A stretch of DNA of 38,859 nucleotides from Maledivibacter sp. (GCA_025210375.1 JAOASB010000030.1:1-38859); one strand, 5' to 3'. Positions 1 to 7,013 are shown, counted from the stretch's first letter. The notes: generated by a model not told the origin, from the letters alone. Numbers and translations: made by a program.

Positions 1-140
1 TACTTGGCTAAGCCTGATATGCGAATATCATCCTATATTTAATTGCTTAAGATATAAGCATATTTGATGGTATAGTTCTTAAGGTTTTTTAACTATATAT
101 AGTAGATAGTTTTTGCAGAAGGTAATTATGCAATTTGCTC
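1..140 (+). mobile_element. MITE copy 1 (truncated by window start)
   Basis: This is the right-hand 140 bp of the MITE family described at 5464-5622. It ends with the inverted-repeat terminus TTATGCAATTTGCTC. The first 19 bp or so of the element lie outside the window. It shares the internal CTTAAGATATAAG and ACTATATATAGT blocks with the other copies. It has no coding capacity. Confidence 0.85.
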
Positions 141-144
141 AATA

Positions 145-250
145 TATAGATTTCCCAAAGTTAAACTTAATTTATACATCTCAAAATATCCGATGATTCT
201 AGGGATTTTTGATGTGTATAAATTAACTATTTAACTGGAATATCTATAGG
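145..250 (+). repeat. 105-bp palindromic repeat, copy a
   Basis: The ends are TATAGATTTCC and GGAATATCTATA, which are near-perfect inverted repeats. Inner arms also pair (AATTTATACATC with GATGTGTATAAATT), so the whole element can fold into one long hairpin. Near-identical copies lie at 27679-27782 and 35346-35449, a diverged inverted copy at 32235-32337 and a 43-bp deleted form at 341-383. It starts 4 nt after MITE copy 1. Confidence 0.85.
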
Positions 251-340
251 CCTTTTTTTACTTAAATCCCTATAGGAAATTATAAACAATTTCCTCACCT
301 ATATAAAGAAAAAAATTAACCTATATCTTAAATCACCATG

Positions 341-383
341 TATAGATTCCCCAAAATTAAAGTTTTGACTGGAATCTCTATAG
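341..383 (+). repeat. 43-bp short form of the 105-bp palindromic repeat
   Basis: It keeps only the outer ends of the 105-bp element: TATAGATTCCCC at the left and TGGAATCTCTATAG at the right, with the middle lost. A separate small inverted repeat, AGGAAATT with a 6-nt spacer and AATTTCCT, lies at 274-295. Nothing else was recognised between 1 and the rhodanese gene at 534. Confidence 0.6.
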
Positions 384-533
384 AATAAGATATAGGCTTT
401 GTTTTATAGGATAAAAATCACATTATATGTTTTTAACCACTAGTATGCCTGTATTATATACAATAATCTTTAATTTCTATAATCTTAATATGTATATACC
501 GAAGAGAATGACACAAAACTTAGAAATACTTTC

Positions 534-977
534 TCATCTCACTAAATCATCACTCCAGTTTTCTATTCCTCCAGCGATTACATAAACTCTAGAAAAACCA
601 TTATTGGATAGAACCTTGGCGACTTTCTCGCTTTTTTTCCCATTATCACAGTAAATCAAGTACTTTTTTTCTTTTTCAAGTAAAGAAGAATAGTTTTTTC
701 TTACTAATTTATAGGGTACTAAAACGGCATTAGGTATATGCCCATTTAAAAATTCTCTTTCGTTTCTTACATCTAGTAATGTTAAATCTGTATTATTATT
801 TATGAGTATTTTAGCTTGGTCTGGTGAAATTTTTTTATATGCGTACTTTAGGGTTTCTGAAAAAGTTTCATTGGACTTAGACATAAATGCAAGTAACATA
901 ATACCAATCATCAGAATTATTAAAACTGCAAGGGCTATGTATAAATGCTTTCTCTTGATTATAAGAACTCTTAACAT
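534..977 (-). CDS. membrane-anchored rhodanese-like protein
   Basis: This 147-aa protein has an N-terminal membrane segment (about residues 9-31, hydrophobic after a KRK-rich start) followed by a single rhodanese domain (about residues 50-145). Visible family marks are LLDVRNEREFLNGHIPNA, the catalytic loop CDNGKKS with the active-site Cys, and the C-terminal GGIENW. Rhodaneses carry sulfane sulfur as a Cys persulfide. The N-terminal anchor suggests the domain sits outside the membrane. The start at 977 is chosen because GAGAGGTGATCGG precedes it; an upstream ATG at 1007 lacks such a site. It is divergent from the permease at 1257. The sulfur-handling theme recurs at 3466-6365, but a direct functional link is inference. 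Confidence 0.85.
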   Translation of the reverse strand: MLRVLIIKRKHLYIALAVLIILMIGIMLLAFMSKSNETFSETLKYAYKKISPDQAKILINNNTDLTLLDVRNEREFLNGHIPNAVLVPYKLVRKNYSSLLEKEKKYLIYCDNGKKSEKVAKVLSNNGFSRVYVIAGGIENWSDDLVR

Positions 978-1256
978 CCGATCACCTCTCAATAATAGAT
1001 TAAACAATATGCAATTATGTGATTTTATAGCTTTGTATCGTACTATTAATATATATTTAAAGCTAGGCTATTTTATTACTTTTAATTTTCTGCAAATAAT
1101 TAGGTTCAAATATACAACATTCAGATTATTAGTATAATTTTAAGAAAGAAATGTCTATTAAAAATTTATTTGAAGTAAAAAAATAATGCTTGAAATTATA
1201 TCTTAGAAGAGTATAGTATTTATGTTAAAAATATATTGTAAGGAGATGAAGAAAAA

Positions 1257-2531
1257 GTGTTTCACAATCATGTACTTGTAGCTATTATAATTTTTACATT
1301 AACTTACTCAGCAATAATATCTGAAAAAATTAATAGAACCGCGATCGCAATATTTGGGGCAGTTCTTATGATTGTTTTTCAAGTGATATCTCAGGAGCAT
1401 GCCTTTGGGATAATTGATTTTAATACAATTGGTTTACTTATTGGGATGATGGTAATGGTAAATATATTAAAGAGAACAGGAATATTTCAATATGTTGCTA
1501 TCAAGACCGCAAAATTAGCAAAGGGAGAACCTTGGAGGATAATAGTGTCCTTCACAATCATAACGGCGATTTCCTCGGCATTGCTTGACAATGTTACGAC
1601 TATTTTACTTATTGCTCCAGTTACATTTGTTATTACAGATACTTTAGAAATGAATCCCATACCATTTCTTGTTCCAGAAATATTATCTGCAAATGTTGGA
1701 GGAACAGCAACCTTAATCGGTGATCCCCCCAATATTATGATTGGAGGAGCAACAGGATTGGGTTTCATGGATTTTATTATGAACCTGGCACCAGTAGTCA
1801 TAGTAATATTTATTATAACTATACTATTACTCAAGTTTATTTATAAAAACTCATTACAGGTTGATGAGAAAAATAAAAAGAAGATTTTTGCCTTCGATGA
1901 AACAAAAACAATTAAAGATAAGGTATTATTAATTAAAAGTTTATCGGTTTTGGGTTTAACTATAGTTGGATTTTCAGTTCATCAGTTTATTGGACTGGAG
2001 TCGGCAACGGTTGCATTATTTGGAGCAACATTCTTGCTGTTGCTCAGCGGCATAGATCCTGAAGAAATTTTGATTGAGGTAGAGTGGCCAACCATATTTT
2101 TCTTTATGGGGTTATTCGTCTTAGTAGGAGCATTAGAAGAAGTTGGAGTAATAAACTTTTTAGCTGAAAAAATGATGGAATTCACAAAGGGAAATTTAGT
2201 TATGACCACCATGCTTATATTATGGCTATCGGCAATAGCATCATCTTTCCTGGATAATATTCCCTTTGTGGCCACTATGATACCACTTATAAAAAGCCTT
2301 GCTGCTATTTCATCAATAAACATAACCCCCCTATGGTGGGCATTAGCCTTGGGAGCATGTTTAGGAGGCAATGGAACTTTAGTTGGAGCTTCAGCTAATG
2401 TAATAGTAGGCGGTATGCTTGAAAAACAAGGATTTAAGTTAAGCTTTGTGGATTATATGAAGATAGGGTTTCCTATAATGCTAGTTTCAATTATTATTTC
2501 TACAGTATACTTACTAGTATTTTTTGTGTAA
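1257..2531 (+). CDS. ArsB/NhaD superfamily ion permease
   Basis: This 424-aa, very hydrophobic protein has about 10-12 membrane segments. It has the internal duplication typical of the ArsB/NhaD/SLC13 superfamily: two similar halves, each with an Asn-rich re-entrant region (LLDNVTTILL with GGTATLIGDPPN, and FLDNIPFVATMIPL with GGNGTLVGASANV). Members move anions such as arsenite or dicarboxylates, or exchange sodium for protons; the substrate cannot be set from sequence. The start is GTG at 1257 with AAGGAGATG about 9 nt upstream. No ArsA or ArsC gene adjoins it. It is followed after 40 nt by an unknown gene. It is more like the generic P-protein/ArsB-like group than a proven arsenite pump. 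Confidence 0.85.
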   Translation: MFHNHVLVAIIIFTLTYSAIISEKINRTAIAIFGAVLMIVFQVISQEHAFGIIDFNTIGLLIGMMVMVNILKRTGIFQYVAIKTAKLAKGEPWRIIVSFTIITAISSALLDNVTTILLIAPVTFVITDTLEMNPIPFLVPEILSANVGGTATLIGDPPNIMIGGATGLGFMDFIMNLAPVVIVIFIITILLLKFIYKNSLQVDEKNKKKIFAFDETKTIKDKVLLIKSLSVLGLTIVGFSVHQFIGLESATVALFGATFLLLLSGIDPEEILIEVEWPTIFFFMGLFVLVGALEEVGVINFLAEKMMEFTKGNLVMTTMLILWLSAIASSFLDNIPFVATMIPLIKSLAAISSINITPLWWALALGACLGGNGTLVGASANVIVGGMLEKQGFKLSFVDYMKIGFPIMLVSIIISTVYLLVFFV

Positions 2532-2571
2532 GTATAGGATTTTGAAAACTAAAGAAAGTGGAGGTGTTGTT

Positions 2572-3057
2572 ATGAGAAAGTATAAATATATAAAGTCAGA
2601 GGCAAGGCAGCACGATATGAAGCTTATTCAGTTAGGGGCCAAGGTAGAGCAAATAAATGGAACAATGTGTTATGTTAAGTTTGATATGCAAGGCTATGAA
2701 CTGGCATATGTATACAATATTAACAAGAAGGGGAAATACTTTTTAGAACGTATTAAACCATATCCGTTACCCATGAAGGAATTTACAAGTGAATCCGATG
2801 TGATAGATATAATTAAAATAGATTTAGAGCAGTTTAAAGGGGCTATAAATAGTAAGAATATAGAGGCCTTTGTTAGTATTAGTTCAGAACTCAATAGAAC
2901 TATTAAGCAATTTGAAGATTTATTTTTGTATTATAATGTACCAAAGATAGAAACACAGATTATTATGGGTAAGATAAGTGAAATACAGAAAGAAATCAGG
3001 CACACTAAAGAAAATAGTGAAAGAATTTATTTTACAAAAGAACCAGATAATATATAG
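2572..3057 (+). CDS. conserved-looking protein of unknown function (161 aa)
   Basis: A soluble, lysine-rich protein I do not recognise. The N-terminal half looks like a mixed alpha/beta domain (residues about 1-70, with VYNINKKGKYFLERIKPYP). The C-terminal half (about 80-155) is predicted helical, with heptad-like spacing (SSELNRTIKQFEDLF, KISEIQKEIRHTKENSE), so a coiled coil or dimer is plausible. The start at 2572 follows GTGGAGGTG. A longer frame from 2524 would overlap the permease gene and has no ribosome site. It lies between the permease and a small membrane protein on the same strand and may be co-transcribed with both. Confidence 0.65.
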   Translation: MRKYKYIKSEARQHDMKLIQLGAKVEQINGTMCYVKFDMQGYELAYVYNINKKGKYFLERIKPYPLPMKEFTSESDVIDIIKIDLEQFKGAINSKNIEAFVSISSELNRTIKQFEDLFLYYNVPKIETQIIMGKISEIQKEIRHTKENSERIYFTKEPDNI

Positions 3058-3087
3058 ATCAAATCGGAAGGAAAGAAGGATGATCCC

Positions 3088-3333
3088 TTGAAGAAAGTGA
3101 ACAAAGACATAGTCATAGTAGTTTTTCTCGTATTGGCTATTGGTGCCATATATATAAATAATGAATACAATATGGAAAAAGAAAAGATCCAGGATAATGC
3201 ATTACTTTATGAAGAAGCCAAATTCTATGGAGTAAATATTGACCAATTTGAATTAAGTAATAATGAAATAGATTTAAAAAAAGATATGTACGTTGAAGAA
3301 GCTAGATTTTGGGGAGTTCAGCAAGCTTTCTAG
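3088..3333 (+). CDS. small single-pass membrane protein with a repeated EEA-F-GV motif
   Basis: This 81-aa protein has a TTG start, supported by AGAAGGA 7 nt upstream. Residues about 7-24 form one membrane segment (IVIVVFLVLAIGAIYI). The rest is a charged tail holding two copies of one short motif: YEEAKFYGVNI and VEEARFWGVQQ, about 31 residues apart. I do not recognise the family. The gene ends inside a terminator (its TAG is the second to fourth base of the stem region), which closes the transcript starting at or before 1257. Confidence 0.6.
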   Translation: MKKVNKDIVIVVFLVLAIGAIYINNEYNMEKEKIQDNALLYEEAKFYGVNIDQFELSNNEIDLKKDMYVEEARFWGVQQAF

Positions 3334-3357
3334 GGCACAAGTAGTGCCCTTTTTTTT
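3332..3357 (+). terminator. intrinsic terminator after the permease operon
   Basis: Perfect 7-bp stem AGGGCAC/GTGCCCT with a 5-nt loop (3339-3343), followed directly by a run of eight T. It overlaps the stop codon of the 81-aa gene. Confidence 0.9.
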
Positions 3358-3387
3358 ATACTTTTTTTGGAAAAATTCATTTTTCTG

Positions 3388-3417
3388 TTGACAACTTATT
3401 AACAAATAGAGTAATAT
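3388..3417 (+). promoter_or_regulatory. sigma-A-type promoter of the sulfur cluster
   Basis: TTGACA (3388-3393), an 18-nt spacer and TAATAT (3412-3417). The operator at 3427-3445 starts just downstream of the -10 box, so a bound repressor would block initiation. Confidence 0.8.
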
Positions 3418-3426
3418 AATATTAAG

Positions 3427-3445
3427 ACCCCCACCTATAGGGGGT
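3427..3445. promoter_or_regulatory. CsoR/CstR-type operator
   Basis: ACCCCC, a 7-nt spacer and GGGGGT form a perfect inverted repeat of the G-tract kind bound by CsoR-family (DUF156) repressors. In such clusters the persulfide sensor CstR often controls CoA-disulfide reductase/rhodanese genes. A CsoR-family gene is found 3.1 kb downstream (6551-6826). Binding is inferred. Confidence 0.7.
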
Positions 3446-3465
3446 GGGTAAAAGGAGAGATAGAA

Positions 3466-3654
3466 ATGTTCTCGAAGGATGATATCATATATGATGTATT
3501 GCTAAGGGACAAAACCTTGGAAGATATATTTAAAAGCTTTGGGATTAGGTGTCTTGGATGAGGTGGAGCGCTATTTAAAAGCATTGGTAATGCTTGTGAA
3601 ATATATAATGTAGACAGTTTTAAATTATTAAATAAGCTCAATAGGAAAGGGTGA
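3466..3654 (+). CDS. DUF1858 selenoprotein (Sec at codon 32)
   Basis: This 62-aa protein is read through an in-frame TGA at 3559-3561. The frame is preceded by AAAGGAGAG and starts ATG at 3466. Upstream of the TGA it reads YDVLLRDKTLEDIFKSFGI, then RCLG-U-GGALFKSIGNACEIYNVD. DUF1858 proteins normally read CLGC at this point, so the TGA replaces the second Cys of the motif. A 7-bp hairpin with a GGT loop follows (3579-3595). DUF1858 domains are usually found beside or fused to disulfide/persulfide reductases, which fits the next gene, 5 nt away. The protein probably acts as a small redox or sulfur relay; its precise partner is inference. No ORF caller that treats TGA as stop would report it. 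Confidence 0.85.
3579..3595 (+). promoter_or_regulatory. candidate SECIS of the DUF1858 gene
   Basis: AAGCATT, loop GGT, AATGCTT: a perfect 7-bp stem. The loop begins 27 nt after the U of the UGA at 3559, within the window known for bacterial SECIS hairpins, and has G at its first positions as SelB recognition usually needs. Confidence 0.75.
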
Positions 3655-3659
3655 AAGAA

Positions 3660-5315
3660 ATGAAGGATCAAAAGATTTTAATAATTGGCGGTGTTGCTGC
3701 GGGAACGAAAACCGCTGCAAAGCTTAAAAGAGAAAATCCCAATCTAAATGTAACGGTTATTACAAGGGATGAATACATCTCATATGCTGGATGTGGATTA
3801 CCCTACTATGTTGGTGGGATAATTGAAGAAAAGAAGGAATTGGTTGTTAAGACTCCCGAGGATTTTAAACTAATAACAGGAGTAGATGTCTTTATTAAGC
3901 ATGAAGCCATAGACATAGATAAACATAATAAAATAGCCCATGTAAGGGTTTTAACCACTGGAGAAACAAAAGAATTTGAGTATGATAAGTTGGTATTTGC
4001 AACGGGGGCATCTCCATTTATTCCTCCAATTGAAGGAAAGGATCTTAAAGGCGTTTTTTCATTGAGAAAGGTGGAAGATGCCATTGCCATAAGAGAACTT
4101 ATAGATAGTGGTAAAATTACAAGGGCAGTAGTTGTTGGTGGTGGATTTATAGGACTAGAGACTGCGGAAAACCTTTTTGAAAAAAACATAGATGTGACAC
4201 TTATTGAATTGGCTCCCCATATATTACCTGGGTTTGATGAAGAGATCGCTTTATATGCTCAAAATCATATGAGTGATAAGGGCATCAATATATTGACTAA
4301 AGAAAAAGCAGTAGCTATAAAGGGTAAAAACAAGGTGCAAAGGGTTGTTACCGATAAAAGAGAATTGGATGCCGATATAGTAGTTATGTCCGTAGGAGTT
4401 AGAGCAAATGTAGAATTGGCTAAAAATATGGGAATAGAAATAGGTGAAACGGGGGCCATTAAGGTAAATGCCAATATGGAAACTAATATCTCCGATGTTT
4501 ATGCCGTAGGTGATTGTGCAGAAAGTATGAATCTTATTACAGGTAAGCCAGCATGGTACCCCATGGGTTCAACAGCCAATAAAATGGGGAGAGTAGCAGG
4601 AATAAATATAAATAAAGATGGGGAAAAAGACTCACTAAAGGGTGTATTAGGAACTACTGTAGTTAAATTATTTGGATTAAATGCTGCAAAAACAGGTCTT
4701 TCTGAGGTGGCTGCTAAAAAGGAAGGCTACAACACCATTAGTGTTTTAGTTCCCGGTAATGATAAGGCCCATTATTATCCTGGATACAGAATGATAATAA
4801 CCAAGCTGATAGCTGATAAAGATAGTCATAGGATTTTAGGTGCCCAGGTCATAGGTGAAGGTGTGGTTGATAAGCCTATAGATATTATTGCCACTGCAAT
4901 AACCCTAGGGGCTAAGGTAGAGGATTTAGAGAAGCTTGACTTAGCTTATGCACCACCATTTTCAATGGCCATGTCAACTACCATATTAGCGGCTAATGTT
5001 CTCCTTAATAAATTAAAGAATAAAATAGACAGTATTTCACCGGTGGAGTTAAGGGATAGGATAGATGAAGTAGTTATATTGGATGTTAGGGATGAAGCCT
5101 CCAATATGATATGTTCAATTCCAGATGCTATAAACATCTATTCCGAAGAATTATATATGAGAACAGATGAATTGGATAAAAACAAAGAGACGGTTTTAGT
5201 TTGTAAGGTAGGTAAAAATGCTTATCTTTCATATATAAAGCTTAAGGAAATGGGCTTCACGAATCTTAAAGTTCTTGAAGGTGGAATGATAGCATATCCC
5301 TATGAGACAGTTTAG
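3660..5315 (+). CDS. CoA-disulfide reductase / NADH persulfide reductase with C-terminal rhodanese
   Basis: This 551-aa protein has two modules. Residues 1-450 form a pyridine nucleotide-disulfide oxidoreductase: FAD site IIGGVAAGTKTAAKL, single active-site Cys45 in YAGCGLPYYVGG, NAD(P) site VVGGGFIGLETAENL and the second FAD motif VYAVGDCAE. Residues about 465-551 form a rhodanese domain with active Cys in VCKVGKNA. This is the CoADR-Rhd (Npsr-like) architecture, which reduces CoA disulfide or CoA persulfide with NAD(P)H and passes or releases sulfane sulfur. The start ATG at 3660 is preferred over GTG at 3651 because AGGAAAGG ends 9 nt before it. It follows the DUF1858 selenoprotein by 5 nt and shares its promoter and operator. 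Confidence 0.93.
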   Translation: MKDQKILIIGGVAAGTKTAAKLKRENPNLNVTVITRDEYISYAGCGLPYYVGGIIEEKKELVVKTPEDFKLITGVDVFIKHEAIDIDKHNKIAHVRVLTTGETKEFEYDKLVFATGASPFIPPIEGKDLKGVFSLRKVEDAIAIRELIDSGKITRAVVVGGGFIGLETAENLFEKNIDVTLIELAPHILPGFDEEIALYAQNHMSDKGINILTKEKAVAIKGKNKVQRVVTDKRELDADIVVMSVGVRANVELAKNMGIEIGETGAIKVNANMETNISDVYAVGDCAESMNLITGKPAWYPMGSTANKMGRVAGININKDGEKDSLKGVLGTTVVKLFGLNAAKTGLSEVAAKKEGYNTISVLVPGNDKAHYYPGYRMIITKLIADKDSHRILGAQVIGEGVVDKPIDIIATAITLGAKVEDLEKLDLAYAPPFSMAMSTTILAANVLLNKLKNKIDSISPVELRDRIDEVVILDVRDEASNMICSIPDAINIYSEELYMRTDELDKNKETVLVCKVGKNAYLSYIKLKEMGFTNLKVLEGGMIAYPYETV

Positions 5316-5358
5316 TTATGACAGTATAGGCATTGAGTTAAGGCAAAATTTAGTGGTG

Positions 5359-5413
5359 GAGAAGCCACATATGTTTTCTTCCAGTTCCCCCAATAAAACA
5401 CATGTGTCTTCTC
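5359..5413 (+). repeat. long hairpin downstream of CoADR-rhodanese
   Basis: Arms 5359-5377 and 5395-5413 pair over 19 positions with two mismatches (GAGAAGCCACATATGTTTT against AAAACACATGTGTCTTCTC). No T-run follows, so it is not a standard intrinsic terminator. It may be an mRNA-stabilising hairpin or a repeat remnant. Together with the MITE it fills the 341-bp gap before tusA. Confidence 0.55.
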
Positions 5414-5463
5414 AAGCAAACCATGCCTTTGCTAAGTATGATATTTCATCAAAATTTTAGAAT

Positions 5464-5622
5464 GAGGAAATTGCATAACTCTGACTTGGCTAAACCTAAT
5501 ATGCGAATATCATCCTTGATTTAATTGCTTAAGATATAAGCATATTTGATGGTATAGCTTCGGAAATTTTAAAACTATATATAGTAGATGATTTTTATAG
5601 AAAGTAATTATGCAATTTGCTC
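5464..5622 (+). mobile_element. MITE copy 2, full length (159 bp), TSD GAAT
   Basis: This is the reference full-length copy. The 15-bp terminal inverted repeats are GAGGAAATTGCATAA at the left and TTATGCAATTTGCTC at the right (one mismatch). It is flanked by GAAT on both sides, a 4-bp target duplication. It encodes no protein, so it would be mobilised in trans. It splits the CoADR-rhodanese gene from tusA and may alter read-through between them. Confidence 0.9.
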
Positions 5623-5656
5623 GAATGATAAAAATAAATTTTAAGGAGGAAAAATA

Positions 5657-5881
5657 ATGGCAGAGATAAATTTGAATTGTAAAGGGATGCAGTGTCCAGG
5701 GCCAATCATGCAGGTCTTTAAAGCCTTTAAAGAAGCAAATTCAGGGGATATTTTAAATGTTAAGGTTACGGATAGAGGTTTCACAAAGGATATAGCAGCA
5801 TGGTGTAAGAAGACAAAAAATGAGCTTTTGGAGCTTAATGAAGGTGAAAGGGAAATAAGTGCAAAAATTAAAATAAAGTAG
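5657..5881 (+). CDS. tusA: TusA/SirA-family sulfur carrier protein
   Basis: This 74-aa protein covers the whole TusA fold. The hallmark CPGP motif places the sulfur-carrying Cys at residue 13 (CKGMQCPGPIMQVFKAF); the C-terminal beta-rich half contains VTDRGFTKDIAAWCKKTKNEL. TusA proteins hold sulfur as a Cys persulfide and pass it between sulfurtransferases. AAGGAGG precedes the start by 8 nt. It is followed after 7 nt by a DsrE-like gene, a pairing common in sulfur-trafficking operons. With the CoADR-rhodanese upstream it likely forms a relay, although MITE copy 2 now separates the two. Confidence 0.92.
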   Translation: MAEINLNCKGMQCPGPIMQVFKAFKEANSGDILNVKVTDRGFTKDIAAWCKKTKNELLELNEGEREISAKIKIK

Positions 5882-5888
5882 GGGTGAC

Positions 5889-6365
5889 ATGATGACAGAC
5901 AAAAAGACTATGATAGTCTTTAGTGGAGATTTGGATAAGGTCATGGCAAGTTTCATTATAGCAAATGGTGCAGCTGCCATGGGTAATGAAGTAACTATGT
6001 TCTTCACATTTTGGGGATTAAATGCTTTGAGAAAAGCAAAGAAGATCAAGACCAAAAAGGATTTTATGGAAAAGATGTTTGGTTGGATGATGCCCAGAGG
6101 AGCTGAAAAATTAGGACTTTCAAAAATGAACTTTGGTGGCATGGGTGCTAAAATGATGAAGGATATAATGAAAAAGAAAAATGTAAATAGCCTTCCGGAG
6201 CTTATAGAAATGGCTCAAATGATGGGTGTCAAGATGGTTGCATGTACCATGTCCATGGATGTCATGGGACTTAAGGAAGAAGAACTAATTGAGGGAATAG
6301 AGTTTGCAGGTGTGGCATCTTATCTAGGTGAAGCCGATGATGCAAATGTAAATTTATTTATATAA
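5889..6365 (+). CDS. DsrE/DsrF-like (DsrE2-type) sulfurtransferase
   Basis: This 158-aa protein of the DsrE/F/DrsH-like family starts with TMIVFSGDLDKVMASFIIANGAAAMG, continues with VTMFFTFWGLNAL and has one conserved Cys in KMVACTMSMDVMG, the usual sulfur-binding position in DsrE2 proteins. The middle segment is very methionine-rich (KMFGWMMPRG, GGMGAKMMKDIM). Hydrophobic patches could associate with the membrane. DsrE2 proteins exchange persulfide sulfur with TusA and rhodaneses. The start may be ATG 5889 or 5892; AGGGGTG lies just upstream. It is probably co-transcribed with tusA. Confidence 0.9.
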   Translation: MMTDKKTMIVFSGDLDKVMASFIIANGAAAMGNEVTMFFTFWGLNALRKAKKIKTKKDFMEKMFGWMMPRGAEKLGLSKMNFGGMGAKMMKDIMKKKNVNSLPELIEMAQMMGVKMVACTMSMDVMGLKEEELIEGIEFAGVASYLGEADDANVNLFI

Positions 6366-6550
6366 TCAAATATGCTTGTATCTTAAGTAATTACATCAAG
6401 GATGATATTCCCGTATACAATTTTGTCAAGTAAGAGGTATGTAATTTTCTCATATAAAAAATGTAGGATAGGGTTAAGAGTGGAATATTTTCTGCTCTTT
6501 ATTTTTATGATATAATTTTTAAAGAAACCGATGAAAAGGAGCTGAGATAT

Positions 6551-6826
6551 ATGGCTGGGAATGAAGATTCTAAGAAGAAAATTATAAGTAGATTGAGAAC
6601 CCTCAAGGGACATATTGCGGGTATAGAAAAGATGGTGGAAGATGGAAAGAATTGTGAAGATATTTTAATTCAAATATCAGCTATAAAATCATCAATCCAT
6701 AAAATAGGAACAATTATTGTAGAGGAGCATGCCATAGATTGTCTGTTAAGCAAAGAAGATGATGGTGAATTTGATAAAGAAAAAGCCAAAAAAGTTATAA
6801 AAACATTGATAAATTATACTAAATGA
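6551..6826 (+). CDS. csoR: CsoR-family (DUF156) metal- or persulfide-sensing repressor
   Basis: This 91-aa all-helical repressor has Cys35, His60 and Cys64 (KNCEDILIQIS and EEHAIDCL). This matches the C-H-C copper-binding triad of CsoR; CstR-type persulfide sensors typically keep the two Cys but lack the His. Thus the residues point to Cu(I), while the neighbouring sulfur genes and the operator at 3427-3445 point to persulfide. A second operator sits in the copA promoter (28940-28960). It has its own probable -10 box TATAAT (6511-6516) and an AAAAGGAG ribosome site. Its stop codon TGA (6824-6826) is formed by one base of host DNA and the first two bases of MITE copy 3. Confidence 0.9.
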   Translation: MAGNEDSKKKIISRLRTLKGHIAGIEKMVEDGKNCEDILIQISAIKSSIHKIGTIIVEEHAIDCLLSKEDDGEFDKEKAKKVIKTLINYTK

Positions 6827-6942
6827 GCAAATTGCATAATTACCTTCTGTGGGAATCATCTACTATATATAGTTTTAAAATATCTGAAGCCATGCCACAT
6901 GTATTATGCAACCCGGCCAAGTTACAATTATGCAATTTCCTC
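6825..6942 (-). mobile_element. MITE copy 3, short form (118 bp), TSD AAAT, inserted in the csoR stop codon
   Basis: Inverted relative to copy 2. Ends are GAGCAAATTGCATAA and TTATGCAATTTCCTC. AAAT flanks both sides (6821-6824 and 6943-6946). It lacks about 41 bp from the centre, the same class of deletion as copy 5. Its first two bases supply GA of the csoR stop codon. Confidence 0.9.
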
Positions 6943-7013
6943 AAATAAAAAGCAAAAAAAGATAAGCTAAGGCATATGAAGACCCAATAGATTTACTCGA
7001 ATAATTATAACTT

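Noticed and set aside
802..1137. 111-aa frame opposite the rhodanese gene
   Set aside because: It overlaps the rhodanese gene on the other strand, has no ribosome site and has the composition of non-coding AT-rich DNA.
1257..2531. Calling the permease an arsenite pump ArsB
   Set aside because: The superfamily is clear, but no arsenic genes adjoin it and the sequence does not separate ArsB from NhaD-like or anion carriers.
5464..6942. Composite transposon carrying tusA, dsrE and csoR
   Set aside because: The two flanking MITEs have different 4-bp duplications, each complete, so each inserted alone.
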